Made by a program: the position numbers and the translations under genes | Shown: in pieces, positions 14,227 to 26,202 of the stretch | Position numbering within the stretch: the first letter of the stretch is position 1 | Layout of the letters: each line of letters begins with the position of its first letter | Notes under the pieces: generated by a model | Databases searched by the model: none | What the model saw: only the letters and a program-made list of their open reading frames with translations | What the model was told of the DNA's origin: nothing | NCBI GenBank assembly: GCA_000711775.1 | Contig: ARYC01017919.1 | Location: 1 to 64,000 of the forward strand | DNA from: Oxytricha trifallax | Taxonomy: Eukaryota > Ciliophora > Spirotrichea > Sporadotrichida > Oxytrichidae | Length of the DNA stretch: 64,000 nt | Reading direction: 5' to 3'

Positions 14227-17200
14227 ATGGATAAAGGTTCAGAGTAAATCTTCGTTATAGAAGTATGCGAGAATTGTCGTTCTCATAATTGGAACACTCG
14301 TCATGATGAGACTAAGTATAAAAACTACGCTTTAGAGAGTAAGTAAAGGACAAGACACTTTTATTAATACAAGTATTAACTCTTGTTTATAGTGGCTTAG
14401 AAAATTCAAGAGCATGTACCTAGTTGCTCGGTTTTAATTAACGAAATTCCAAAGGCGTGGGTTGACTTCGAAATATATTGTCAGTTAGTTCCAAACACTG
14501 ATCCTAACATTGCAACCTATAAGATTTTACCCAGAATCGGAGCATTTGAAGTGTCATTCAAAGGAGTGGTAAGTAACATATTTTATTGAGGTAACCGCCA
14601 TTAAATAGTTAGTCTTCTCCAAAATGATGTCTGGAATGTGGCCACATTTCGATGCAGTTGCTAAGAAATGCAGCAAATTATTTGATGATTTTAAATAAGG
14701 TGGGGATATTGCAAAGTACACTACTAATGGGCAGGAAGATAAGAGAGTTGAAATGAAAAAGACTAAAAGATTTGATTCCCCAAATAAGTCTCCAGACATG
14801 ACTATGTAAACTTCCAATGCTGTTAAGCCCTAAAACTCCCCAAGATAACATATATAATTACAGGAAGCTCCCATCCATGATCCAATTGAAGAAACGAAAG
14901 AAAAAGCAAAGCCTGCCAAGAAAGAGTATGGACCAGATGTTATATGCTCCAACAAGCTCAAGAAACCAGAAGACTTAACTGGTTTCCCAACTTTTCCTGC
15001 TGGCACTAAATCCCTGTTATCAAAGCATCTATCAAGAGATATCTGGAACAAGTTCCATGATTAATCAGATGCTTATGGAGTATCATTCAAACAATGCATC
15101 TTCTCAGGCTGCTAAAACGTCGACTCAGGCATTGGTGTTTACGCAGGCAGTGAAGATTCATATGTTAAATTTGCTGAATTCTTCGACTTAATTGTAGAAG
15201 ACTATCACAAGCACAAGAAAGCTGACAAGCATGTCTCTGACATGACTGTCACAAGAATTAACGCACCTCCTTTCGCAGAAGAGGATGCTAAGATGATCAA
15301 GAGTACCAGAATTAGAGTTGGTAGAAACTTAAAGGGATTCCCACTTGGTCCAGGTGTTACAAACGAGCAAAGAAAACAAATTGAGGAGAACGTTAGTAAA
15401 GCATTAGCAAGTTTCACTGGTGACCTTGCTGGAAAATATTATCCATTAAACAATCTTGCAGAAGCAGATAGAAAGAAATTAATTGAAGATCATTTCTTAT
15501 TCAAGGAAGGTGATAGATTCTTGGAAGCATGCGGTCTGAACAGAGATTGGCCAAACGGCAGAGGTATTTTCCACAACACTGAAAAAACATTCTTAGTGTG
15601 GGTTAATGAGGAGGATCAATTAAGAATTATCAGTATGCAAAATGGAGCTGATCTTTTATAAGTTTTTGAGAGACTTTGCAGAGCATGCGCTCATATTGAA
15701 AAAGTTGCTCAATTCTCCCACAACGAACATCTCGGGTATATAACATCTTGCCCAACAAACTTGGGTACAGCATTAAGAGCATCAGTGCACATTCACTTGC
15801 CACTATTAGGTAAAGAAAAGGCAGCTTTCTAAGCAATTGCCGATAAATACTATGTATAAATTAGAGGAGCTCATGGTGAACACACTGAAACTGATGACCA
15901 CATTTATGACATTTCTAACAAGAGAAGACTTGGAAGAAGCGAAGCTCAACTTGTATAAGATATGTACGACGGTGTAAAAGCTATGATTGAGAAGGAAAAG
16001 GAACTCTAAAGAGCTCATGCCCCACAGGAAATTCTTGTTGGAGCTCACATGAAGAAAGCATCAGAGATTACTGCTTTCCCTAAATTCCCACCAGGAACTA
16101 AGAGTTTATTGATGAAAAACTTGACTCATGAGTTATGGGACAAATATAAGACTAAGAAAGATAAATTTGGTTTCTCCTTCGAGCAAGCAATTTTCTCTGG
16201 CTGCTAAAACACTGACTCCGGAGTCGGCGTTTATGCTGGATCTCACGATTCTTACTATGCTTTCTCTGAATTCATGGATAAAATTGTTGAATCCTATCAT
16301 GGAGTTAAATAGCACGTGAAGGAAATTAAGATGGACGGCTCTGCACTTGATGCCCCACCTTTCCCTGAAGAAGACGCTAAGATGATCATAAGTACCAGAA
16401 TTAGAGTTGGCAGAAATCTTGCTGACTATCCACTTGGACCAGGTATCACAAATGAACAAAGAAAAGATATTGAAAAGAGAGTATCTGAATCACTCGCTAC
16501 ATTTGAGGGAGATCTTTCTGGTCATTATAACACCATAAATTATGATTAGTAGATATTATTATTATTCATACTATCCATTGAACAACCTCTCTGAGGCAGA
16601 TAGAAAGAAACTTATTGATGACCATTTCTTATTCAAAGAAGGCGATAGATATCTAGAAGCAGTAGGTTTGAACAGAGACTGGCCCAACGGAAGAGGTATT
16701 TTCCACAACAACGACAAGACATTTATAGAAAATAATCGAGAATTGATAAATGAAAATGAAATTAATAATTAAAATACAAATACCTAATAATGGTGACGCT
16801 GGTGGAGACTGTTCACTCACAAAAAATGTAAATTACAAAAAACATATCTGAAATTTACTTTTTACAGAGAACCAAGCAGGTAAGAGTCGTGAAGGCTGAG
16901 AACAGGTAATTCACAGAGCAGCTCAAAGACAAGGAAAAAGAAGACTGACTCATGCAGATGGTGACATTTACGAAGGCATTTGGAAAGCTGAAACTGTTTT
17001 TTTGAGATTCCATTTTTTTATTATTACAATAAGTATTAGTATTCATCAAAATTATATTCTTACAATCATATATTTTCCGCTTTATTTATCGTAATTCTTA
17101 GTGTGGGTAAACGAGGAAGATCAATTGAGAATCATCAGTATGTAGAATGGCGCAGACATTAAGGCCGTATTCGATAGACTCTGCAGAGCTTGCGCTCATA

Positions 17201-17688
17201 TCGAATAAGTCATCAAGTTCGCATTTGATGAGAAGTTTGGTTATATCACATCATGCCCAACTAACCTTGGAACTGCTCTTAGAGCTTCAGTGCATATTAA
17301 GTTGCCCAAGCTTGGAAATAAGAAGGCAGATTTCTAAGCAATTGCTGATAAGTATCACGTTCAAATCAGAGGTGCTCACGGTGAGCACACTGAAACTGAC
17401 GATCACATCTATGATATCAATTAATTTATAAAAAATATATTGAAATGGAGATATTTTTTGGGGTTTTGTTTCTTATAAATTTTAAAATCTTAAAAATTAC
17501 TCTATGCTTAATATAAATATATGATAGATCAATTGATTATTTTTATTAACTCAACAATAAAAAACACATCACTTATTTTTACAGATATCTCCAACAAGAG
17601 AAGATTAGGCAGAAGCACAGTTGATCTAGTTTAGGACATGTACAATGGTGTCAAAGCCATGATTGAGAAAGAAAAGAGTCTTCCATGA
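14227..17688 (+). CDS. Rdx domain fused to two arginine-kinase domains
   Basis: 932 residues after removing one GT-AG intron (14339-14392) and four IESs; the joined length is exactly divisible by three. Residues about 8-125 resemble the Rdx (SelW/SelH-like, thioredoxin-fold) family: a CENC redox pair near the N-terminus and RIGAFEV...SKM further on, with Cys instead of selenocysteine. After a linker of about 85 residues come two complete ATP:guanidino phosphotransferase domains. Each has an ATP-binding STRIRVGRN block and the catalytic CPTNLGT loop (about residues 482 and 845), so both look active. Arginine kinases buffer ATP by making phosphoarginine; two-domain forms are known in protists. 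The redox domain in front is unusual. IESs cluster in the second kinase domain; the first is uninterrupted. Confidence 0.93.
14568..14589. other. 22-bp IES (pointer GGTAA) or ultra-short intron
   Basis: GGTAA occurs at 14568-14572 and 14590-14594. Removing 22 bp restores FKGVVTAIKQ. The same 22 bp read as 14569-14590 begin GT and end AG, so sequence alone cannot separate a tiny IES from a minimal intron. Confidence 0.7.
16526..16568. other. IES, pointer TA (43 bp)
   Basis: Splits the codons of GDLSGH and YYPLNN in the second kinase domain. The intact first domain ([12 protein letters not shown]) shows exactly what must be rejoined. TA-bounded; no GT donor. Confidence 0.88.
16721..17093. other. 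IES, pointer ATT (373 bp), carrying foreign coding debris
   Basis: Interrupts [15 protein letters not shown], which is contiguous in the first kinase domain. ATT is at 16721-16723 and 17094-17096. Unusually, it contains GC-richer, MORN-like sequence at about 16912-16995. Confidence 0.88.
16912..16995 (+). other. MORN-like coding fragment inside an IES
   Basis: One frame reads [10 protein letters not shown] then [15 protein letters not shown], which fits a MORN repeat (G-x-G, HADG, YEGxW). It has no start, stop or continuity with the arginine kinase gene around it. It may be an exon or gene segment of another locus, or a decayed copy. A second, more damaged MORN-like fragment is at 51142-51275. 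Confidence 0.5.
17413..17583. other. IES, pointer GATATC (171 bp)
   Basis: GATATC at 17413-17418 and 17584-17589. Excision restores [14 protein letters not shown], identical to the uninterrupted text of the first kinase domain. No splice signals at the ends. Confidence 0.9.
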
Positions 17689-17870
17689 AGATTTTATTAT
17701 GAATATTTCACTTTCAGCTTTATGTTTTCATTGAGATCAATGCATTTTATTTTTTCATATTTAAGAATAGAATTTAAGCTACAAAATGCATACCTATGAA
17801 TGATAGTTATTGTTTCAGTTTGATAATTATGAAATTAAAAATCCAAATATTTTATAGAAATCACTTTTAT

Positions 17871-19156
17871 TCAACTTACTAAACGATGGACTTCTTTTAT
17901 CCTTCTCTTAATGCATTGTAGAGATATAATAATTACATAAATTAAAACAATAATTTTAGTTAGTAATTTATATAGTGGGTGCGGCTCATACTTAACTAAG
18001 CTAGCCCAGCTTTCATGCTTCCAAGCACCATATATCTCATTCTTGATACCTAATGATCTCAAAGCTCCGTATGCGACATTCTCTGGAAGTTCGCTTCTCC
18101 AATGCTCTATCCCTTTAGTCAATTTTATCAATTATTTAATACGCCTAAATAACCTATTTAAAATTTTATCTAAAGTCATTTCTGTTTTAGTCAGGGATGG
18201 CTTTACAACCAAATAATCTAGTGTCTTTAGTGCAGAGCTATTAAAATTTTAGAAGGATGTAGATTTGCAAAACACATTGGTAAATCTCTTTGTGGCTGAA
18301 TATATGCATCTGTTCACGCCTAAGTATTCACTCAGGAATGATGATAAGTGAATCTCTCCATAGCGAACAGGATTCAAGAATGAGTTTAATAATAATAAAT
18401 AAGTACAAGTTATAGGTATAATTTGCTTACTATTGAAGCGTAGTTTTCATTCTGATATATTCTCTGAAGTACTTAGTCATAAACACTTCGGAGTACACAT
18501 TCACAATAATCTAGTCTTAGATTGCTTAAGGATCTGAATACATAAGCAAGCTCCTATCAATTACACCTACATTTATTCAAACTACAATCCCTATAATAAA
18601 GTATATAATGTTTTTGTAACTTTTTTGTGAATTGTTAACCAATATCTTTAGATTTAATCCAGCTTGTTGAATTTTAGTAAACATATCTCTCATACCAACC
18701 ATGTCATTTTGACTAAAATCATGAGATTCAATGATGATTGATGCATTAGGAACTTCTTATTATATTTCTTGTTTAGCATGAGCCAGCTTTTCCAGAGATC
18801 TTGACACTAATAAGAGATTGAACCCGCTCCTTGCAAATTCTAAAGCCATTTACTTCCCTATTCCATCTGAACCTCCTGTTATTAGAACGTATGGCTTGCT
18901 GCTCTCATTACCATCAAATGTAAATTTTAATAAAAGTAGATAACAATTTGAATTTATAATAGCTTATATGTAACCATTTTAATTTATCAGGATTGTATCT
19001 ATCTTACAATCTTTGATAGTTAGTGGCTCCAGCAGTGTTTTAGTTCATATAGTATAGATAATTTTGGTGAGCATAATACAGTAGGGGATTGCCTAATTTA
19101 TATAGACCAATCAGGAATATGATTCTTTTAGAGTTATTCACAAAGTTCAATCTCAT
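17871..19156 (-). CDS. Membrane short-chain dehydrogenase/reductase (17-beta-HSD12/ketoacyl reductase-like)
   Basis: 382 residues after removing three IESs; the joined length is divisible by three. A hydrophobic N-terminal segment precedes the Rossmann fold: the TGGSDGIG cofactor loop, ILVNNVGV, a catalytic Ser in IHLSSF and the YSATK (YxxxK) pair, then VVKPSLTKTEM. A C-terminal hydrophobic helix (LLTKIIVLIYVIIISL) ends with a basic tail. This layout matches ER-membrane steroid dehydrogenase/very-long-chain 3-ketoacyl-CoA reductase relatives; substrate cannot be told from sequence. Its 3' end lies 182 bp from that of the arginine-kinase gene, tail-to-tail. The IES junctions are supported because each restores a family motif (for example NN-VG). 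Confidence 0.9.
18383..18407. other. IES, pointer AACT (25 bp)
   Basis: AGTT on the plus strand at 18383-18386 and 18408-18411. Excision restores the frame into NSFLNPVRYGEIHLSS just before the catalytic Ser. Confidence 0.75.
18571..18630. other. IES, pointer AAT (60 bp)
   Basis: Cuts the SDR motif ILVNN/VGV. The retained segment would introduce TGA; excision at AAT restores it exactly. Confidence 0.88.
18924..18975. other. IES, pointer ATTAAAAT (52 bp)
   Basis: ATTTTAAT (plus strand) at 18924-18931 and 18976-18983. Excision joins NPDKLKF to TFDGNESSKP in frame ahead of the cofactor loop. Confidence 0.8.
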
Positions 19157-20139
19157 TTTAATGCTATAATTCAAAAAAGATATTATTTTAAATTATAGAT
19201 TCCTTTTGAAATCCCAAATTTTGTTTAAAAAAAGCAATAATATTAAGATTATAATTGTCAATAAAGAAATAAAAGTTTATAGTTTCATTGTGATATTTCA
19301 TACTAAATTAGATTTACTATTTTTATGACTGATTTAATGAAGTCTAATTGAAAAATTCAATTAATTTTCTTCTCTGTGACTACTTTAATAACTTATGTTA
19401 TTGTATTATTTCATACTTTATACATTATTTTAAGAGTTTTATTGATTATTTCTTTTCGTGCCCTAGTCATCATATAAAAAATTTGAAGAATATATTTAAT
19501 AATTCCTAATAAATATTACAATTTAATTTCTATTATTATTATAAAAGTTGTGATGTTTTGCAGTATCTTATAAATGGCTATTGGCGAACTAAGTTTAGAA
19601 ATTTCGACTAAAAGTTTAGTTATTTCTACTCTAAATGTAGTTTTGGAGGGGATAGTTTCCTGCCCAGTCTTATTATATATAAAATTTTTTAGGGAAGTTT
19701 CCTGGCAAGTAAATTTTTAATATTTTTCTTAAAATTTCTTTTTTATTTTTTATTCTGTTTAGTTCTTAGAAACAACTCCTAGTAATTTTATATAAAAATA
19801 GTATTTAAGATGTAATAGCCTATGTCTCACATGAAATGTTTAAAAATAAATCTCTTTAAACATCAATTTTCTTTTTAAATAAATCTAGATTTATGGTAAA
19901 ATGATTTTTTTAAATATATTAATATTAACATTTATTTATAATTTTTAAGAATAATTTATTAAACATCTACGTTCTCTTAATTTTTTATGATGGTAACTGA
20001 TACATTATATATCCCCTAAAGATTAATTAATTTAAAAATAAAATAAAATTTTATTTTAATTGAAAATTTTCATGAAATTATATATGAAAAATTTATTTGC
20101 CGGGAAACTTCCCACTTGCCAGGGAACTTTCTCCCCCCC
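19157..20139. other. Non-coding stretch containing a fold-back element
   Basis: AT-rich sequence between the SDR gene and the unknown gene at 20140. I see no gene. It holds an inverted-repeat element described separately. Confidence 0.5.
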
Positions 20140-20140
20140 T
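19645..20140. mobile_element. Fold-back (MITE-like) element with imperfect inverted arms
   Basis: A GC-richer word at 19692-19718 (GGGAAGTTTCCTGGCAAG...) recurs inverted at about 20090-20116 with a few differences, and G-rich tracts lie outside both (GGAGGGG; CCCCCCC). The interior of about 370 bp is AT-rich with no open frame. This fits a short non-autonomous inverted-repeat element; target-site duplication was not identified. Confidence 0.5.
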
Positions 20141-23100
20141 AGTTTTTAATTGCATTTTTTGTTGACTCTGGGTCTTCAAACAATAGTTCGAGCATATTCT
20201 TTTTCTTATAAACTTAAAAGAACAGATTATACAATTAATTTTATAAAGTATTATGAAATAATTAAAGAAGGTTTTAAGAATATAAGGAACCATGTTACGT
20301 TTTTAGTTTTTCATCTTCAAATTTGATGATATTTCTTTGCCTGGGATTGGTTACGCTTCTCTTATTTACAAGTTTTGAGGAGGGAAGCTATGCTATTTTA
20401 TCTGAAATTAATTGTTGATTGAATTAAAGTGCATTTAATTCATTAAATTTGATAAAACTACTTATTTAGAAAAACCAAAGTAAATCAATTAAATCAAGAA
20501 TTTTTGTATTGCAAAAGTGTAAATTTAATCTTAGTAATTTTCAGTACTTTTTAAATTAATTTTATTCCTAATTTGAAAATAATACTTTTTATTTATTTAA
20601 AAAGTAACCCATAATGAATATGATATTATTTTGTACACTAGATTTACTTCCATTTTATTCGTTAAATTGCTCTTTGCTTCCATCTTGGCAATTCAAATCT
20701 TTACAATTTTCCATTTATTAAGTATTAGATTTTTATAATAAGTTTCTGTTCCTGCTTGTTGAATGTTGAATACTTTAAGTTTGTGCATCTATTCCAGCTT
20801 ATTAATTTGGATGATAAGATTTCACTCTAATTGGAGTGATGCTTCTTTCTTCTTAATCTTTACTTGTTAATATTTGAGAATAGTAATCAATTAAAATATC
20901 TAAATTATTTTTATAATATGATAAATGGATTGAATATAATTTCATTAATATTTAATAATGCTAGTAGAATTTATAATTAAAATGGTTGAATATTTGAAAT
21001 ACTAAGAAACTAAATAGTTTTATATAATCTAATGTAATTTATTATAATATTATAACTCTTAATTATAAAAAATATAAATTGAAATAAAATTAATATTCTT
21101 TGATTACCCATTAACATTTAAACCAGAAGATATTTAGATTTTGATATGATTAATATGGTTATAATACTTAAATTTTAATATCATAATAAATTAAAATTAA
21201 AGATAAAATGAAAGTTTTATCAATGTAATTAATATCATTTTATAAACTTATCAATCAAAAACTTTTTCTTAATGCATTCAATAACTTTACTAGTTTTTAT
21301 ATAATCAAATCAGCTAATGAAAGGAAATTAAGAAAAATTAAAAATGAGGAAAAATTTTACACTTTTACTACTAATTTAGCTAAAATTAATAAAAATTTTA
21401 ATTATGGACAAGATTATAGAGTTTTAAATGTAACTTTAGAAATTCCTCTTTTAGCTAGTTTATGAATTCTAATAAGGATTTATTTAGGATTTAAAACTTT
21501 GATGAAGACTTATAATTTGCAATATAATTTATTAAAAAGATATAGAATAATTAAATTTAAAATTTGACTTTAAGTTTTTAGATGTGTTGGCTTTAAAGGA
21601 ATAGGGCTGGCTTCACTGTTTAATATTTATGATGTGAAAAACGTGGAATTTTGCTTTTTCTAAGAACTTTGAATATTGGAATTAAGTGCTTAATCTATAT
21701 AGTCATTTTAGAAGTTACTAATACAAGAAGTGAATTTCGATTTTTTCTTTTTTGCTTTAATGCTGTTTGAATTGAAACTTTTACTTAGAAAATTATCCAA
21801 TTTATGCATGCTAAACTACAAGTATATAAATAATTCGAATATTTTGTAATTTAAAAAATATACATTAGAAAGGGGAGTTTCCAAATTGATTTTAGCATCA
21901 TTAACCTAAGCATTTCTGTAGATGTTTCTTGCTGACAACTTTTAACTATGCTCGCTACTATTATAAAATATGCTGGATTAATTTTTAAGGTTGGTATTTA
22001 TCAGATTTTTAAATTCATTGTGCTGCAATTCTTGACTTATTTTGAGTGAATTCTAAGATTCCTCATAGGGCTTTTACTTATTTAATTATAATTGCTAAGG
22101 AATCTCATTCCTAGTTGACTTTTATATTTAATAATTTCTCAGTGGAATGATCTCTCTTAAAAAATGGTTTCTTGATTTTGATGTACCTACTAAATCTGAA
22201 GTTTAATAATTTTAAGGTTTACTAATACCCATTTTAAACCCTGATGAATAAGTTGAATTAAAACTGTTCTTAATTTACTATCAATTTCCTTCATTATTAC
22301 AGTCAAAGCTTTATTAAGTCAATTAGTATGTATGATTATTTGATATTTGACTAATTTGCCTAAGCTTTTTCTTCATAATCTCATTTCTCATTAAATTTCT
22401 TTTGTTTTCATGTTAAGTTTATATATAAGGCTGCTTCATTTAAGACTAAGGTCTACTGGATTATCTGCTTTGTTAGAGTGGTAGTAGTTATTACATTAAT
22501 GAGGTAATTTTATTGGGCAAGCCTTATTTAATATTTTATTCGTTGTATTTTCTCTCAGATAACTCCGTCTTTGCGTTACCCTCTTAAAAATAGAAATTCA
22601 TTTATTTGTATTCTTAATTAAATAAAAGGAGAAATAGTTTACACAGTTGGCTGTATATCAGAGTTCATCCCAATATCTTCATAAGGCTTAAAAGTCCTAA
22701 TTTTTAAAGGTGACATGTTTTTCAATAGCTTATCTCTTCTGTTCCCTTTTCTTACAAAATTCTATTTATTAATATTGATTGGTAATTCTTAAGGCACTTA
22801 AGAATCCACAAGAATAAACTGCTTTCTACAGCTTACATTTTTTCTATGTCCTTATTTATACTTTTAATTAGAGTTTTATTAAACTGACTATAACTGCTAT
22901 TCAGATTCTTAGAATATATCCTATTTCTATGAAAGATACTTTGAGTTCAAATGACTCTATAAACAATTTTAGTGGCTAAAAGAGAAAATAAATTCTGTAT
23001 AAAAAAGTTTTAAATTTAAATGACTGATTTCAGAATCCTGCTTATCATATTATAAAATATCCCCATTTTTAACTTCATTCGATTGATTATTATTCAAAGA

Positions 23101-23275
23101 ATTTACTACTTTATTAAACTACGCTTGATCATCATATTCCTTATTCTAGTTTCGAAATTAACTTTATAGTAAATTCTTAGCATTAGTTAAATTTTAATTT
23201 GTAAATTTCACTGTAATAATGGGTGCTGTAGGTATATTGAATTGTTGCTAATCTTCATTCTGCTCATTTAAATAT
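20140..23275 (-). CDS. Unrecognised Gln/Asn/Ser-rich protein gene with IESs
   Basis: A long minus-strand gene whose reading frame can be followed through several blocks: Asn/Gln-rich N-terminal text, KIRTFKPYEDIGMN, LLPLQQSRQSSRPQ, SGFKMGISKPQNYQTS, SEASPIPLKPTHLK, HQSFKSQINPYQNSQTS and finally EERSITPIRVKSYHPNQ with a C-terminal SFPPQNLQIREAQPIPG. Two IESs are resolved (21514-21560, 22587-22623); others probably lie at about 20430-20640 and 20900-21250. One in-frame TGA (about 22285) remains unexplained. No domain is recognised; composition suggests a disordered protein. The start is unclear, and the 3' end may abut the fold-back element. Confidence 0.5.
21514..21560. other. IES, pointer CAAATT (47 bp)
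   Basis: On the minus strand CAAATT recurs 47 bp apart. Excision shifts from an AT-rich hydrophobic frame to one reading ISLHQSFKSQINPYQ. Confidence 0.65.
22587..22623. other. IES, pointer TTTT (37 bp)
   Basis: Joins QPTVQTISPF to QEGNAKTELSERKYN on the minus strand; the 37-bp segment has no splice signals. The pointer is a homopolymer, so the exact edge is ambiguous. Confidence 0.5.
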
Positions 23276-23356
23276 TCAAAATTGGATATTTAAAGTACAA
23301 TTTAAACATACTTTAAATTCAAGAGTATATTATAATTTTATCTTTAAAAGTATCTT

Positions 23357-24445
23357 ATGTCATCAAAAGATAAAAAGGTATCTTTCAGCAAACTGTCCTT
23401 TATGAATCTAAAGAGTGCAGAAACTTTAGAGTACTGTGAGAAATGCGGCTAAAAGGTTTATGAAATCCAGAGATACTTGAAGTCTATATAGGAAGATAAA
23501 TGAGATGCAAACCCAGATCCAATAGGCTAAGACGGGTTTTTGATTGGTGATATTGAAGCTTAAACTATCAAAATGTATTGCAGAGATTGTTGGGAAGAAT
23601 CATATTGGAACTATCAGTATCTTGAGGAGAGAGTTGAGAGTCTAGAATATTAAGTTCAAAGTATGGACTTAGAAAACCAAAATCAAGCGAACACAATTTA
23701 TTGATTGTAAAGTCAAATTGAAGACTATCAAATGACAAACAGGAATTTGAAGCAAGAGAGAAGATAGCTACAATAGCAAATATACGAGCTTAAGGTCTTA
23801 GCGCAAGATAGATCTAATATCATTAGAGACAAAGATGTTACAATACTGAAACAAGATAAAACAATCGATTTGAAGAAATTTGAAATTGAAAAACTTTCAA
23901 CCACCATTATTATTTTACAAGATTAACTGCAAGAATTATAGAACAAAGAAAGTGAAGCTCAAATATTCAAAGAGAAGTATTATGGATAATCCTAAATTTT
24001 GAAAGCGATTTATTAAGTCAATCACGACATAAATGTTCTCAGATAAATGTCTGATTAAGCCAATGAAAGTTTGATTAGAAAGGTAAATGAGGCTTGTCCC
24101 TTTCAATTTACTTATTAGTTGAAAGATTCTTATCCACCACTATTCCTTGAAAGTTATCTTATATCTAAAACAGAAGAATTTAGTGAAACCTACATGTACA
24201 ATGCTAAGGCTATTCATTAGCAAAATCTAAAAGAAATCTTAGATTTCATACAAATCTCCCTTACTCACGCAACTGACTTGCGATAGATTTATGGACAGAC
24301 CATTGATAGCTTGAACCAAAATCAAAATGAAAACAGAAATTAATTGATAGAAAGTATAAAAGAAGAGATTAACAGACTTGATATTGCCAAAATTGAAGAA
24401 TTAATAGAGCTAGTATAAGATTATATTGATTAGACTCCAAAATGA
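23357..24445 (+). CDS. Zinc-knuckle/coiled-coil protein with two in-frame TGA codons
   Basis: 363 codons in one frame, ending at TGA 24443-24445, but TGA also occupies codons 49 (23501-23503) and 116 (23702-23704). No pointer pair or GT-AG intron removes either in frame. Cys pairs CEKC (about residue 27) and YCRDCWEES (about residue 80) place it in the same family as the genes at 1621, 8246 and 25015. The rest is a long Gln-rich coiled coil. It is either a recent pseudogene or a gene in which TGA is sometimes read through; the frame is otherwise perfectly maintained. Function unknown. Confidence 0.6.
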
Positions 24446-25014
24446 AATAATTTTTTATTTCAAAATATTTTTAATTTATCTTTAAAAAGTTTTTTTCAAT
24501 AATTTTCTGCTCATTCATGTTAAATCGAAATTGAGGAGAGTTACTTAATGATAGCTCATAACTTTATTCCTATTAAGATTTTCTCAATTTATTTCAATTT
24601 TCTAAATCTTTCTGGATTAATTTGATATTTTAAACTTTATTTGCGAGTTTATCCCCTGAAATTTCTGATTCTCTAGAATTTTCTTTGTTTTATAATTAAT
24701 CAGGTATGTTGTTCATAAGCTTCATTAATAAATATAAATAATTTAATAATATGACGATCAAATCCATTTAATAAATAATATTTGATGCAATTTTACAAAG
24801 TAGATTTATTCAAAAATATAATATACTGGATGCTGATCTTATCCAAAAATTATAAGTAATAATTATAAATTTATTATAAATATAATAGTAATTGGGATTA
24901 GAATAAAATTAACACTATGATAAATTTATGCACAATAGTTTAAATATTCAATCAATTACAATAATCTTGTTAATATAAATTACGAATAATTTATTAAATT
25001 AAAATAAGTATTAA
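24446..25014. other. AT-rich spacer
   Basis: I see no coding frame, repeat or motif worth naming here. Confidence 0.5.
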
Positions 25015-26034
25015 ATGGACGAAATAGTAATTGAACAATCTAGTTGCGCAAATTGTAATAAATTTCTCATCAACTCACTTGAAATCAGAATACCTTACTT
25101 TTTCAGCCACCCACGAGTTACTGAACTGGGTTACAACTTATATGACGTGTATTTCTTAGGCCAAAATAATAAGATAAAAATCCTTTGTAAGAAGTGTTAC
25201 TAATCAGAAATAAGAATAGAGTATTCTGTAGTCAATTTTTAGTTGAGCAACCCAGCACCACCAGCTTTACATAAAAAATAGGATGCTATATCTTGGGGAT
25301 TTCCATCACGTAATTAATAGTAAAATTAGTATCAGCATGATCAATCTGATTAAATTCAACAACTTGAAGAAATTAACCAGTAACTTTTCAATCAAATTGA
25401 TGAGAATGCAAAAGTCAACAAGGAATTAAGTGAAAATGTGCAATAGCTAGAATAAAAAATTAAGAAATTAAATCAGAAAGTTAGAAATCTTAAATTACAA
25501 AATATGCGTAACAAAGGTCTCGAAGAGGAGGAAGTAGTGCATAATACTTTCAAAGGTGCAATTATCAGCAAATTTCTACATACTATAAGCAATTCAGATG
25601 AATTTAAATTCGATATGATAGGAAAAATATTCGAGCTTATAGGAAATATAAAATAACATTCTTAGTAGGATTACTCTTATATTAAAGTTGAAATTGCAAT
25701 TAAGGAATTCTTTAATACCTTTGATTTTTCACAAAGAATTGAAGGCATTATTAAGCAAATTCTAACATTTTTATCTCAAGACTTGAAAAGCGTGCTTATA
25801 GAATTTTTATCCACCTTATTACCACAAATTAATGATATTTAATTAGAAAAATAAAATCAAAGATTAGATGAATAGAGATGCCAAAATTCAGATGAGATTA
25901 TATCGGATAAATTAATTGAGTCTAATGAGGAAAGTGAATTAAATGATTTATTTAATGTTGAGTCAGAAAAACATAACAATACAGACATCATTATTTCAAA
26001 TCTCAAATAATCAATCCAACAAATGATATCATGA
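25015..26034 (+). CDS. Zinc-knuckle/coiled-coil protein, family member 4
   Basis: 339 residues, uninterrupted, TGA 26032-26034. CANC at residues 11-14 and LCKKCYQSE at about 57-65 form the two Cys pairs of the local family. A Gln/Lys/Glu coiled coil follows (about 110-175), then a hydrophobic-helix region (FNTFDFSQRIEGIIKQIL) and an acidic tail. No IES or intron. It lies downstream of a relative at 23357 in the same orientation, consistent with local duplication. Function unknown. Confidence 0.75.
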
Positions 26035-26202
26035 GTTTATTGATTAAATTAATTAAATTAAGAAGAAATTAACATAAAAATTTAATCATTATATTTATTA
26101 TGAATAAATATAATAAAATAATTCAAACTTTTGATTTTTAATAATAATATATTCAATAATATCTAAAAGATATAATTATTTTATTAATCATATTATTAAA
26201 AA

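Noticed and set aside
14554..16459. Minus-strand open frames across the kinase gene
   Set aside because: Antisense shadows of the arginine-kinase domains; TAA/TAG being sense makes long spurious frames common.
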